64,000 nucleotides of DNA from Isoetes taiwanensis (lineage: Eukaryota > Streptophyta > Lycopodiopsida > Isoetales > Isoetaceae), in NCBI GenBank assembly GCA_021234155.1, contig JAJEKV010000021.1, forward strand, positions 13,453,760-13,517,759. Reading direction: 5' to 3'. How positions within the stretch are numbered: position 1 is the first letter of the stretch; every line of letters begins with the position of its first letter. The translations under genes and the position numbers were made by a program. The notes below the pieces were generated by a model. The model was given only the letters and a program-made list of their open reading frames with translations. It searched no databases and was not told where the DNA came from. This document shows positions 12,086-24,149 of the stretch, piece by piece.

Positions 12086-12866
12086 GAAACATCAAGGGGA
12101 AATAACATACTTAAGGCTGGAGATGAGTATAACAGATCAGACTTTGTTACAAAGTATCTTTGAAGCTAAGTTTTTCATCATTAAATCATACGATTGAAGA
12201 TGATGTGCACAAAAGCATAAAATACAATGTGTGGGCAAGTACACCTAATGGCAATAAAAGGCTAGATCACGGCTTATCGGGAAGCTCAATCTAAAATTTC
12301 AAACAAAGAAGGTTCTGTCCAATTTTTTCTTCTTTACTCCGGTAAGACAAATGGAATCCTTATCTTTTCAAACTGTTTTTGCATTCTTGCATAGGTTGAC
12401 ATAGTTATAACTTTCAACAGTAAATGCAAGTGGGCAGTTTTGTGGAGTAGAGAGATGACAGGGAAAGTAGATTTTAATAAGAACATGGAATTTTGGTAAA
12501 GCCAGGACAAATGGATCGGTTGCTTTTCCAGTATAATGGCACATCATAAAAGATGTTCCAAACACCCGTTCCATCACATCATAATTGAAAACAATGACCA
12601 TAAGCCCTGTTACAAATAGTAGAGATAACGCTAGGAGGTAATCTGCCCCATTAGTATATGCAAGAAAGCTCCAATGTACTAAGGTTATGCTAATATACGA
12701 GGTCAAATGTGAACAAGGTGCGAAATCTTTGGGTATATTTAAAAACTACGCTTTCAAAACATCAATTTTGGATGATTTTGACTACTACGAAAATAGGCAG
12801 AGAATTATGCGAGGAAAGAACGGCGGCGAGACAAATCACCCAAAGAAGCGAAGCAGCAAAGATGAG
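12086..12866 (+). pseudogene. ECT: YTH-domain (ECT family) m6A-reader pseudogene
   Basis: Intact family members bind N6-methyladenosine in mRNA through an aromatic cage. Three exon-like blocks on the plus strand give a shuffled-frame YTH domain. The first block (to about 12341) reads [12 protein letters not shown], then [29 protein letters not shown] and [15 protein letters not shown] before a GTAAG donor. The second (about 12421-12637, after ...TTTCAACAG) reads NASGQFCG, VDFNKNMEFW, QDKWIGCF, WHIIKDVPN and HKPVTNSRDN. The third (about 12702-12866) reads TSILDDFDYYENRQRIM. At least four frameshifts and in-frame stops (for example after EFW and before WHIIKD) separate these motifs, so the gene is dead. 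The Trp residues expected near the methyl-base pocket are still visible. Splice sites are preserved, so this is a decayed genomic copy, not a retrocopy. The N-terminal low-complexity half was not found upstream. Confidence 0.88.
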
Positions 12867-14630
12867 GTATCATCTGTTTATTTTTTTTTTTTTTTAATGT
12901 TGGCATATCAAGTGTAACCTCAAAATGGTCATCGTGGTGTCGTGGTTCAATATGTCCGGGTCCTATTGAAACTACAAGAATGGAGTTAGCATCAAGGGAA
13001 AACTTTGGGAAACGAAAGCCGATGATAAACCAAATGAGCTTGAGTCAAAAGTACAAGTAGGTGGAAGCGGAGTCTCAAATTTTGTTTGTGCTTTCTAAAC
13101 CTCCGAGAAGAGGAAGGGAAAGGCGATAAAAGCTTGCTTAAATGAAGTTGGATTATCGTATTCGGATGCATGCAGGTTTTTATATCATTATCGACTTGGA
13201 TTAGTGAAAGAGTTGAGTGTCTGACTTGCCATCCATTTTACCGACAAAAACATTTGGAAAGTGGATGAGTCTAGAGGAGATAATTCGAGGATCACGTTTA
13301 TCAAGGGCTATACTGTATATTACTTACTTTTTAGGACTTTTATGAAGCCCACGATAACATGTATCAATAGAAAATTTGTTGTGCTGAGCAGAATTCTGCT
13401 GAGAAGGTGTAACCTCATAAACCATACAAGCTGGTGTGTAATAATGAACATCTGGCTAGAAAGACGTTTTCAGGGAACCCAAGGTCTGAAGACAGCTTGT
13501 TGGGCTTAAGATTGCAACTATTGTGAATTAAGCATTTCAAGAATGACCAACGTGAAGAACAACCATTGGGTTAATGAGCTAGGAAGAAAAAGGAGGTTGG
13601 AGTTTGATGTTATTTGATGGAGGTGACAAGCTCCCCTGTAAATGTAAAAGATAAATTCATATATTTCTTTTGTAATTCAGTTGTCTCTATGTCTCCTGTG
13701 TCTTGTTTTATGAAATAGCATGACTCATACAAGTCTTAAAGATTAGATGAATTAAGAACGTAGTTTTCCTTACTTTGTGTCCTTTTCTTTTCTGGAAATT
13801 GAGAGAAAAAAGTTGTCTATTGGTTTTCTCCATGTCTGTCAGTTGTTCATCCAGGGTTTATATAAATTTGTTCTTGAGTCCTTGCCTGAAGACTGACGTT
13901 CTATGACAATAGTTACTAATGATTCTAATGCCGTTCTAACAAGCAAAAAAGAATTTCCTTTAAATACAAATGGTGCAGAATGAAACAAGAAAGGAATGCT
14001 TCAGCTACTTGACCACCGGATGCAAGGGCACCATCAAAGGTGGAAGCATATTGGTGATCCCCGCATACATACAACCCATGCTACAATCTGACTTCTTTTT
14101 TCAAAATGGTGGGTGGCCTCTGATCGGGCTGTGCATAAGGAATTATGTAAATTCGAAGCATTTCAAGTGAAGACGCAAATGATCCACCAAACCACTCGCC
14201 AAGCTCAAGTCTAACCATTTCCTCTAGCTGGGAATCAGATAAATTGGAGTACTTGCCAACAAGAAATGTTGGTCTCATTTTTTCTTTTACCAATCTACTC
14301 ATCACTAAGAATACTAAGGCATTTGCTATCACATGTGGAATACGCTTTATCTATTTTGTAGCAAAAGCCCTCTGATGCAAGACATCCCCTACATTCATGT
14401 CAATGTCTATATGGCATCCCTAGCCATGTATCAATTAGCAGATCTATTATTTCCAACTTCTGATAGTACCTCATCATCAGCTTATGTTTTTCAATGTCTG
14501 TTGCCTCCTTTTCCTGCAGAAAGAATTTCAAAACATCTCAATGGCACAGAACAAAGGCAAACACATAATGCATCGTACTTGATTAAAATTTACTCCATTA
14601 AGAGGCATACCTTCCACCAAAGATGACGTT
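12867..14630. other. Intergenic, no recognised gene
   Basis: A poly(T) tract lies at about 12882-12895. The 83-codon minus frame 14081-14332 (contains MRPTFLVGKY and LELGEWFGG) looks protein-like but matches no family I know. The 82-codon plus frame 13261-13509 is likewise unassigned. No 3' continuation of the YTH pseudogene was found. Confidence 0.4.
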
Positions 14631-14633
14631 CCG

Positions 14634-17322
14634 TTGTTTACTATGAGCACTCTTCCCTATGAGCAGGAGATGCAGGAGCTTGTTTTGGGGGCTGTTAAGC
14701 CATCTATTTTGCCTCACCAACGTGAGAGCTTGGAGCAGGAGCTCTCCAGAGAGGATTTAGCAGAGGCATGTATGTGCATGGCCAAGGATAAATGTCCTGG
14801 GCTGGATGGCATCCCTGTGGAGTTCTTTCAGACTTATTGGGAGTGGGCTGGTGAGTCTGTGTACCAGGTGTATCTTGAGTTGCTGCAGTCTTCTCACATG
14901 GATAGGATCTTGAATACCGCATGCATTTCCTTGATTCCTAAGGTTAAGCAGCCTTCTACTATTAATGATTGGAGGCCTATATCCTTGTTGTCCCTCAGGT
15001 ACAAGATTATTGCGAAAGCTCTTGGCCGAGAAGTTGAAGCCGGTGTTGACTTCTTCCATTAGTAAGGTGCAGTCTGGGTTTGTCCCTGGGAGGAACATTT
15101 TGACTAATGTTGCCGCAGCTTATGAGGGCCTTTATTGGGCCAGGAGAACAGGTCAAGGCATTGCCTATCTTAAGCTTGACTTTGCCAAAGCTTATGATAG
15201 TGTCCGTTGGGAGTTCTTGTCTACCATGATGTTAGCGTTGGGCCGTGGTCCACGCTTTTGAGAGACGATCATGAAGCCGCATAGATAGGTCGCAGACTCT
15301 GATGGTGTGCCGGGGTGAACCATCCGCCTTTTTCTCCTTAGGCGAGAGGGTGCGTCGGGGTGCCCTTTGGCACCATTTTTGTTTACGATTGTGGCGGAGG
15401 CACTGTCTCAGTTGTTTTTGGCTGCAGTGGAGGAGGGGGTGGTGGATGGGCTTCGGACGCCAGGATGGTAGTCGCCAGATTATTAACGATTCGCCCGATG
15501 ACACTTTTCTCTTCTTGGTGGCGTAAGAGAGGAATTTGAGAATGTGAAGGTTTTTTGGATACTTTCTCCTTGGCCTCGGGCATTCTCCGAATTGGGGTAA
15601 ATGCTCCGCATTATGGGCCCGATTGACTCCGCCTCCCCTTGTTTGGCTCTATTCCCTTGGAAGGTGCTTCCGGGTAATGTGTGTACTAAGTGTTAGGGAA
15701 TTCCCTTTGGAGGGATGTTTCCATGGGGAGGGTGTGGGATGAGATTTTGCGTGGGGGTAAAACACCTCAATTGGTGGAAGGGTAGCAAGTTGTCCATGGC
15801 GGTAGGATCACTATTGCCAAGTCAAGACTTTGTAGCACTCATGTGTATAAAGATCTGCGATGTTAGCTCCTCGAGGGTAAGATACGGCTTTGGATAAGAT
15901 TGTTGAAATTTTGTGTGGGGGGGGATGATGAAGGGGCGGTTGTTAAAGTGGCTTGGTGGAAGTGTCTCCCGCCCCGGGAGGATGGGGGCTTGGCCATTCC
16001 GGATTTGGCTTTGCATAGTAAGGTGTTGGTCTCTAAGTTTATTTCGAGCATTCCGGCAGATGGAGCATCTTCTCCTGGTGCGGCACTATTGTGGCAATCT
16101 CTTCGCCATTGTGTGGCATTTGGAAAGTCGCGTGCATGTAGAGTTGCCCCGGGCTTTGTTGTATGGTCTCGGCCTTTCCCACATCGTCCCCTTTTCTCCG
16201 CGGGGGTGTTGCGGGCTTGGGATCACGTGTGTGTGCTCTTCCAGCTAGATTATGCCTCGGTTTATCACCACTCTTCTCCTTTCTTGTGGGTTCCTCTACC
16301 TCCTGCATTACTTGCCCTTGGTCGCCATTGTGCATGCTCGGGACGTGAGCCCGTGGAGGCGAAGCTGGCCGTGTGCTCACCTTGGAGGATTGGTATTGGG
16401 ATGGTCAGCTAGCCTTGTGGGAGTTCTTTCGAGCTCGCTTTTCGCTGAAGGACGGTGACCCGGGCTATCACGGGAACAAGTGGCGGGGAGTATTCGCTAC
16501 ATATACCTATAGTCCCTCGGGGTGATGTGGTGGTGCAGGTTTGGAAGGTTCATCCGGATGTTGTATCTTCTTGTTTTGTGCGGTCTTGTTACCGGGTGTT
16601 GGCTATTCATGACCTCGCCCCCTTCGGGCAAGTGGTCTCTGCAGGCTTCCGGGTTCTCGATGGCTTTCGGTTTGGGCGTGGACATGGAGCTCACTTCCCC
16701 ACCGAAGGTTCGGGTGCTTATGTGGCGGTGGTGCATTGCTGGGTGGTGAATGTCCTTGTGAGTCGGGTTTAGGCGGGTGTGAGCCCTCTTTGCCCTTGTT
16801 GTGGCCTTCATCGTGAGGCTGTGGAGCATTTATGCGGTTTTATGCCCTCATTTGCGGGTTGCTGGGATTGGGTCGGGGCTCTGTTTCAGGTGAGATTGAA
16901 TAGCCAACAATTGCCGCTTCATGTGTATCACGGTGTTTGGCGCCAGACGGCGCAAAGCAAGCCTTGCATCCGTGCGTGGCTTGGTTGGTGTGGTTGATTT
17001 GGAGGCGGCGGTTGTGGATCTTTCGGGGGATTCAGCGAGACTGCGGCCTCTCCGATTCCTCGACTTCGGTACAAGCTATTTCAAAGCTTTTTGGTGTTCC
17101 CGGGATTAGTAGAGCGGAAGTTTTCCATTTGGCGGGACTTCTTGGGTGTGGTAGATGGTGATGGTCAGTTTGTACATCAGTAGAGTTGCAGTTGTTGTGG
17201 AGTGTCGAGGTATCACTGTCTCTTTGGGGCAGTTCTCCTTCCTCCTCACTTGCTTTGTAACATTACCATTCTTTTAATATATTGCTGACACAGTTCTTCA
17301 AAAAAAAAAAAAAAAAAAAAAA
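14634..17322 (+). mobile_element. 5'-truncated L1-type LINE with broken reverse transcriptase
   Basis: ORF2 of an L1 non-LTR retrotransposon, which copies its RNA into DNA at a nicked target. Visible in order: KCPGLDGIPVEFF and NDWRPISLLSL (finger and palm start, 14634-15062); after a frameshift QSGFVPGRNI and the motif A segment LDFAKAYDSV (14965-15261); a frameshifted motif B region near 15350; motif C degraded to SPDDTFLF (15480-15515), where the usual aromatic-Ala before DD is Ser-Pro; a thumb-region GGLAIPDL (about 15985); and a C-terminal zinc knuckle CPCCGLHREAVEHL (16791-16835). It ends in a 23-base poly(A) at 17300-17322, as expected for L1. The endonuclease is absent, so the copy is 5'-truncated. 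At least five frame changes and stops make it inactive. It is clearly more GC-rich than its flanks. No target-site duplication was found. Confidence 0.93.
17300..17322 (+). other. Poly(A) tail of the LINE
   Basis: 23 uninterrupted A residues directly after the 3' UTR (...gacacagttcttc), marking the 3' end of the LINE insertion. Confidence 0.9.
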
Positions 17323-17437
17323 TTGAACCCTTATGATTTTTTTTTAATGGTTTGTTGGTGAAAACCAAATTCATAAATCAGTACATGTTAGTGGGTTCAA
17401 AAGTTTACAAACCATGTTTAATTATTTAATATGGTTC
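17323..17437. other. Short AT-rich spacer
   Basis: No feature was recognised between the LINE tail and the following tandem duplication. Confidence 0.4.
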
Positions 17438-17647
17438 GTCAACATATTTTTCTAAGGTGATAAGATAACATTGCTTTATGACATGGTATTGAAACATGGC
17501 AATTTTAATTGGTCTCTGTAACAACTTAAACTATATGATATCATCAACATATTTTTTTAAGTGATAAAGACAACATTATTTTATGACATGGTATTGAAAC
17601 ATGACAATTTTAATTGGTCTCTGTAGCAACTTAAACTATCTGTTATG
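17438..17647. repeat. Two-copy tandem repeat, about 105 bp
   Basis: Units 17438-17542 and 17543-17647 share 'aacatattttt...gataa...gacatggtattgaaacat...caattttaattggtctctgta' with about ten differences. Confidence 0.88.
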
Positions 17648-18275
17648 TACTATTAATTAGTATGTCAAGTTTATTAGATTAGTATTTTATCACATCTAAC
17701 TTCTTCAATATATTGACATAGTAATTTTAAGCGAATAATTATCATGATGTTTTACAGTGAAATCACCAACAATATACAACATGATAAATATGTGTAGTTT
17801 TCACACACAAACTTGTGCTTTTCATGCGTGATTTTTAAACAAAAACACGTAATTTTTATGTATGATTTTTCGCTGTGGTTTTTATGTATTTAAGGCATGG
17901 TTTTTTTGAGGTGTGGTGGTCTTCATCCAAAACAATGAACACAGTGTTTTAATATGCAAGCTTTTCTTGGATAGTATTTTTTCAATTGTTCACATGTTTG
18001 TAGTGCAACCAGGTGTGTTTCGTACAAGCATGTTTTTTCTATTGTAGTTTTAGAAAAGCCTTTTGGGAATTGAACCCAATCAAGTCCATTCAGTTTGTAC
18101 ATGCTCATCCAAAAGTGAAAACAAAGCCAATGAACCACCACCATTTAAGGAATCCAATAGGCCCTTGGGTTACCATTAAAAGTACCAAGACAAACAGAGC
18201 AAAGATAGCTTTAGCAGCCAAGCTCACCAGCCAAGTTTACACCATGTTAGTAAAAGTTGGTTGCATTGCAAATGC
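17648..18275. other. Intergenic, no recognised gene
   Basis: AT-rich. An 89-codon plus frame (18013-18282) has no recognisable motif. Confidence 0.4.
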
Positions 18276-18331
18276 AAACTAAGACAATGTAGTAAAAGTA
18301 TTGAAACTAAGACAATGTAGTAAAAGTATTG
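18276..18331. repeat. 28 bp tandem duplication
   Basis: The 28-mer starting AAACTAAGACAATG occurs at 18276-18303 and 18304-18331 without a spacer. Confidence 0.93.
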
Positions 18332-20040
18332 ACCTGGACTTTTGCTTTCTGAGGACGGTATTTGCTCATATCAAAATGCAGTGGCCTATAAAAGCAATCC
18401 AATACACAATGGTCTTGCGAGACGCATAACTGCCTTGCCTAGAGTCCCTAATATGTCATATATATGAGCTTTGAATGATTGCCATGCAATGCAATGTCCA
18501 CTGCCAGCCTGAAACAAGCATCAAATATTGTAAACATCCATACATGAAGCAAAATAAGAAAGGTAAAAGACATTACTTGTTTATATGAACATGAATATGT
18601 TTGATTCTCCTTCGTTCAAAGGGGTAGATTGAAGATGCCATAACAACATTAGACTTACAGAAATCGGGACTCAAATTATACGTGCCTCATCTACAATGTA
18701 TGAATGTTTGGAACTTAGAAATGATGATAAAGCCGGTGATGGGCTGCAATGTGGTCTCCAACTTTCTGCAATACAGACACAGGGGTTAAATGGCTATGGA
18801 GTCCACTGGAATGGCTTTTTACACTAACAGAAAGAGCTCATTACAGTTCATAGAAAAAAAAAGGCAGTGATCATACCTTCAAAATGTGGACACACATTAC
18901 AGCTTGGTATGCAGTGTTGGATTTCCTCTGGAGTCAAGATGCAAATAATATGGCTCACCTGTAAGCCTCAGCTTAGTTCGTGCTTAGATAAGGCTAGGAA
19001 AAAACAATATGGCATAGTCAATGGTATTACAAGAGGAGAAGCATTCCTGTTTCACAGACTGCTTACCTCAGCGAAATCGCCATCTGTGGAAGGTGTGCCA
19101 AGTTACCATGCTCCATCGTTTAACAGTCAGAGTTTTTTAGAAAAGAAATGATCGAAGGCTATAATCTTTGACAACTGGCAAAGGGATGGAAAGCTCATCT
19201 GAAACCCGCAGCCTGTAATGATGATTTGCCACCATAGCTAAAGCTTCTCCCCTTCAATCGAATCCGGGTTCTCACTCGTTGAGCTGCATATGAAATAATC
19301 AGGCTGTATAAGTTATTAAAGGGGATAAATATCAAATGAAACAGAGCAAAAGTCTCGTATCTGCCATCGCCTTGCTTAGAAAATAGGATGGATCCAGAAT
19401 AGAGAAACCATAGATCTATTTTCAGGATAGATATCAGAAAATAGAGAAAACTTGCTCCCATTCACGCATCTGGCTTCGATCAGAAGAAATAGCCGCATCC
19501 GAGGGTTTTTGCCAGAGATCGAACAGGTATTTTTGGTCGCCGCTTGCTCACGATGATCCAGTTCTGATGCAAACCCTAACCATCTCTTCTTTTTTTTTTA
19601 GGGTTCTGATCACCTACCAAACCCTATTTCACGATTCTTGTATTTTGAATTTTTGTGGCCACTGGATCATGGCACATCTGGGGGAATATTCCCTGTGCAT
19701 CCATATTGATCAATATGGGTTCAAACAACCCCATTGTGACCCGATTTGTAAGGGAGATTTAGCAAGCCCCAATCCAGTGCCTTCTCCCAACAAGCAAGGT
19801 TCGAAATTAGAATTTGCCCTAACCATTAAAAATGCTTGCTTCCATTAAAGGCTACCAAAAATACATGAAATTACAATGCAATTTCCTGGAAATCTATGAA
19901 AATGGTCTGAAAAAGTGCCAGGAATATTTTTTGGTTATAAAGAAAAAATTAGAATGGCCGGATTTTTCAGGGTCGAACCCCTCCAATTTCGAACCCTGCC
20001 AGCAAGAATATAGCACATCAAACATACATTACAATACTAA
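18332..20040. other. Intergenic, no recognised gene
   Basis: Short frames on both strands. On the minus strand 19260-19130 has a protein-like frame (contains AMVANHHYRLRV) with splice-like neighbours. I cannot assign it to a family or connect it to further exons. Confidence 0.35.
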
Positions 20041-20045
20041 AGGGA

Positions 20046-20135
20046 GCTTGGGGAATCGAACCCCAACTATAATCTAATGCTCTCCACTTACATGTCAACT
20101 GGAGTCCAATGCTCTCCGCTTACCTTCGCTCAGGC
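20046..20135 (-). repeat. tRNA-derived (Pol III-like) fragment
   Basis: On the minus strand an exact box B GGTTCGATTCC (20052-20062) sits in a perfect T-stem (TTGGGG...CCCCAA) followed by AAGCTCCC, which looks like a tRNA 3' acceptor half. Upstream, the D-arm-like segment 'GTAAG(C/T)GGAGAGCATT(G/A)GA' is present twice, about 31 bases apart. No matching 5' acceptor strand is present, so this is a tRNA-derived retroposon head or tRNA relic, not a tRNA gene. Confidence 0.45.
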
Positions 20136-20785
20136 ATGCCTCCGATGTCCCTGAGAGCCTGAGTATACCAGCAGCAACCATGTAGAACCCTGAATAAGCA
20201 TACAGTGTAGATGGACTAAAAATATAAATTGCCTTATCCACAGTTGACGCAACAGAAAAGTGACCATGTGCCAATCGGCTTGGGTTAAGAAGCAAGAATA
20301 AAGCCAGCCAGCAAAAAGTGGCACCGTGGCACTGCACAGCAAAAAGTGGCGTTAGCCGGGAGCTGCAAACCAGGAATCCAGGACCAATTGCATAATTTAC
20401 AATGTGACAGTTGGGAAGCGCAAGATTTGGCTGCATCATCAACGATTTTGCTCGACTTCTTACATGTGCAGGCGATGATGAAGAATGAAGGATTCAAATA
20501 CCATTCCTTGAAATTGGCAGAGATGATGTAGGCGCAGGAAAACACACCACCAGAAATTCCAGTGACCCAACTGTTATATTGTTGCTAGTTTTTTTATTTG
20601 TTAGATTTATTATATAATTACACAAAGTGGAGGTATGAATTCCCCCTTGTTATTTTTAACTATTGGCCTTTTTTAATAATTGTTAATGGCGTCCTAGCTA
20701 GGTTTCATCCTAGAGGCGTATCAATGCGAAGGTGGAGATCCCCTAGCATTTTTTTAACAAATACCTCTTGTTTATAAGGCTCCCT
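20136..20785. other. Intergenic, no recognised gene
   Basis: The 115-codon minus frame at 20095-20442 is hydrophobic but carries no recognised motif. No other structure was seen. Confidence 0.35.
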
Positions 20786-20850
20786 TGCCTTATTGGTTAA
20801 GGGTTAAAGCTTATTTCTGTGATGGCCTTCAGAGGCTCGAACCCTTGACT
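20786..20850 (+). repeat. Possible SINE head (box A/box B pair)
   Basis: A box A-like TGGTTAAGGGT (20794-20804) and a box B-like GGCTCGAACCC (20834-20844) stand in the right order and near tRNA spacing on the plus strand. Each differs from consensus at one or two positions. A retroposon-type 3' tail lies downstream at 21415-21525, but the body between is not recognised, so linkage is only a possibility. Confidence 0.35.
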
Positions 20851-21414
20851 TGTATGTGTATTCCTATGGTGGAGGTACGACTTTCCCCATGGGGTAGTGC
20901 CTAGATTGGAAAATTCTTCCAATGGAAGCAAAAGCCAATCCACCCAATGATCCTCTTCAATTGCATCATTAGAGCTCTATGTGCACTGTTTGGTTGCAAA
21001 AGGTATTATTGATAATGCCACTCAAGGGATAATAAAGAAGTTAATTTGCCTTCGATGTTGCTTCTTTATTCTCTACCTTCATCATACATTGGGCATTCTC
21101 GCACTCGTCTGTCTTTAAGGATTATATCTGGGCAACTATGCCTAGGAGAGCGAGATGGATTAATTTCTATAATGAACAAGGTTAGGTCAAACATACAAGA
21201 AAAATTCATTGTAGGTGAAGGATTCTTATTGTGTTTTCACAGATAGAAAGTGCTCTAAGGGAATAGGCAAGTACTTTTAATTGAAAGGGAGCCCAAAGTC
21301 ATTGAAGGATATTTTTGACAAGTAATCCAGGGTGCTAAGGCATGATATATTATTCTTCTTTGTTTTCACGCCTCCTAAATAATCTCTCGGTTTTTCCCTC
21401 GAAAACCCTTCGGG

Positions 21415-21526
21415 GCGGGGGTTTTTTAACCCGGACAGTAATAAGTTTGTTGCGCTCCTTCTGGGTCCCATAGGCCGATTGGTCTCAGTGGACGATAAAA
21501 AAACTATTCTATTCTATTCTATTCTA
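21415..21526 (+). repeat. Retroposon 3' end with (TTCTA)n tail
   Basis: A GC-rich hairpin-like stretch ('ccttcggggcgggggttttttaacccgg') is followed by 'cccataggccgattggtctcagtggacgataa' and a tail of about five TTCTA units. The same 'ataggccRATT...GTGGACGATAA' plus (TTCTA)n end recurs at 39551-39610. Two independent copies with the same end and simple-repeat tail suggest the 3' terminus of a non-LTR retroposon family. Confidence 0.55.
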
Positions 21527-23252
21527 GGAATAGCAGCATGTTTGGCTTCACAGGCTATAAAGTCATGAAGCGAAGTAGATGTTTGTTATGTTGTAGATCT
21601 ACGAGGGAGCTGCAAAGGTTTTAGTCACGTTTACAGATACGTGTCCTCTTTTAGCATTCCATGGGAAACATGTCAATGAGCTTCAAGGAGCTCTATGACA
21701 ATGAATCTCTTTAAAACTGTAATACTTTAATGTGATTTTTTTCAGCGTGAAATTAACTGCGGAGATAGGTGGATGGATGTCATTGCATATAAAATGACAT
21801 AAATTGGATCTAGAATTGACTGCTTTTGAGCCATGCGTCTGTAATTGCTTCTTCCAAAATCAAGTTGAATCGCTTACACAGAGGACTTTAAGGGAGAATA
21901 TTCACTGCAAAAAAGACAGAAAATCACTCACAATGATCTAAAGGTACCCAATTAGATAAATTCTAGTACTGAGCCTCCAACACACTTCTCCCTCTGCAAT
22001 CTTTTGGTACTCAACCTGTAGTCGCGTCCTACACCTCTACAACACATGCAACTTATAAAGGCTACACTTCTAGTGTTATTTTCAGGTTAGAGAAACCTGA
22101 GCAACCCAAGAGCAATTACCCTGTAACTTGATAATCGAAGAAAAAAACAGAGCAAACACAACACATCCTTCCTGCAAGTGAAAACACATGAAACTTCACT
22201 TAAATCTTCTCAATACAGCGATCCTTCAGATCATTCAAGGTCTCCTCCAATTTATCTGCCCTCTGCCATCGATTCATTTTAAGATCATTTCAACAATTTC
22301 GGGCCCAGATCACTACCAGTCTTTGGTTCCTCCTGCAAACGATTTGATTTAAGCTCTGGTTCCTGATTCACGTTAATGATTTCAGCTTTGGGCTTCTACA
22401 ATCCCGAATCTGATCCATTCTTGCTTCCACTATATGCAATATCGTTGTTACCTGGTTTTTATTTGTTTTTCTGCACCGACTTCATACCACCATGTCATCA
22501 TTTAGATACCTTTGAGACATTTTTATTAAACAAATGTTATCATTAAATATATCTTAAACAAATGCTGGATGACAATTCTTAACATTAAAAACCCAAGGCC
22601 GAATCCAAAGCAGTAATTCTACTGATGCTTTTTAGGATTTTTCTCACTTTTTTTTTTTGCAATGGTATTCTCACTTTTTTTGCAATGGTAAATTTCAAAA
22701 ATATTTCCGAGAGGAAGGGTATCTTTGTAATATTGTGATAGCTTAACAATTGTACAGTTATTTTTCAAAAACACTTGTTTTAGGCCTAGGCTAGACGGTT
22801 CTATTGATACATGATATATTATATTCCCATCTAGCATTTTTTATGACTAATAAAAAAAAAACACCTTTTTATTATAATTTTCCCAAATCAATGTCCCCAA
22901 CCATTGCAATGTTCCAGCATAGCTCAAGGTAAATTTGTCTCAGAACAAATCAGTGTTAGAACCCAAGAACACCTCTTGATCCTATGCATTGATAACCATG
23001 GCCTAACTTTGGCAAAAAGTAACTTACATTCAAAGTTAAATTCTCTAGCTAAAAGTCACTTTAGCCTCATAGAATGTGTAGCCCCTTAAGGCCAAAATCC
23101 CATAAGGGCTTCATGACTTCCATGTTGATAATGACTTCAATTTTAGCTATTGTTGGCTAGTTTTCGGAACATTCTAACTTCATGTTGTTTACCAGATAGG
23201 GAAGCGTCCATAGCGGCCAAGAATTCCTCTTCATCGAGTACCTTAATAAAGT
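21527..23252. other. Intergenic, no recognised gene
   Basis: AT-rich with several homopolymer runs. Only frames of 60-75 codons, none recognisable. Confidence 0.45.
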
Positions 23253-23720
23253 AGCAATGGTTTTGCAAAGTTTATAGATGCATGAAACACATTTTGTAAA
23301 CTATTGATGATTTCAAAAACTATTGTATGATTGTAGAATTCATGTAATTAAACATGATATGAACTAGCAATGATTTTGTCAAATCAAGTGCACTTAAAAA
23401 CAAACTTACAAACTAATGATGATTTAAAGAAACTAGTGTAAAATTTTGAATTAGTACAAAAAAAATGATATTAACCACTATTGCTTCTGCAAAATCAATA
23501 TATGCATAAAACACATCTGCTAAACTATTGATGATTTTAAAAAACTATAGTACGATTGTAGAATTTATGTAATTAAACATGATATGAACTAGCAATGATT
23601 TTGCTAAATCAATGTACACTTAAAAACAATCTCACCAACTAATGATGATTTGTAGAAACTAGTGTGAACTTTCGAGTTAGTACAAAAAACATGATATGAA
23701 CCACTATTGATTTTGCATAA
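23253..23720. repeat. Tandem repeat, period about 225 bp (four diverged half-units of about 112 bp)
   Basis: 'aaactattgatgattt' starts at about 23299 and 23523, and 'catgatatgaactagcaatg' at about 23354 and 23578, giving a period of 224-225. Within each unit a more diverged half-repeat ('aaactaatgatgattt', 'atgatat(t/g)aaccactattg') suggests an original monomer near 112 bp. Confidence 0.85.
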
Positions 23721-24149
23721 CCAGGAAGAACACATGGCTTTTTTCTACATTGTGGATTCTTATATAAAAAAATCACATACATACTGGTTTTCGTGGTAAT
23801 TTTTTATACAAGTTCATTTTTGGGGGCCTTGTGATAGCAATCAAAACCGAACTGCCATGTACAAAAAAATCATCGACAAATGTCGGCATTTACTGATTGC
23901 AATTGGTAATAACAATGTGCACTAAGGACGTTCCATGATAGCCTTTACGCGCCAAGACTTGAAGTCACTTTGGACAAAGTGCAAAAGTTCTGATCACTAA
24001 CAAGCTCGAAAGAGAAAAACAATTTATAAGGATAATTTCAAAACAATTTATATCGAACAACTTTATATACCTAATTAGACATTCTCAATTATAACGAAAA
24101 TCCTGACGTTCTTAATCTGTGAATCTAATCCCAACGAAAAGCCCAGCAA
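23721..24149. other. Intergenic, no recognised gene
   Basis: No coding, RNA or repeat structure was recognised. Confidence 0.45.

Noticed and set aside
12368-12706. 112-codon minus frame
   Set aside because: It is the antisense shadow of the YTH pseudogene's second exon.
16163-16829. Several 60-110 codon frames on both strands
   Set aside because: They are alternative frames of the GC-rich LINE ORF2 relic.
20046-20135. Functional tRNA gene
   Set aside because: The T-arm is perfect, but no 5' acceptor strand, a duplicated D-arm-like part and no convincing anticodon arm are present.
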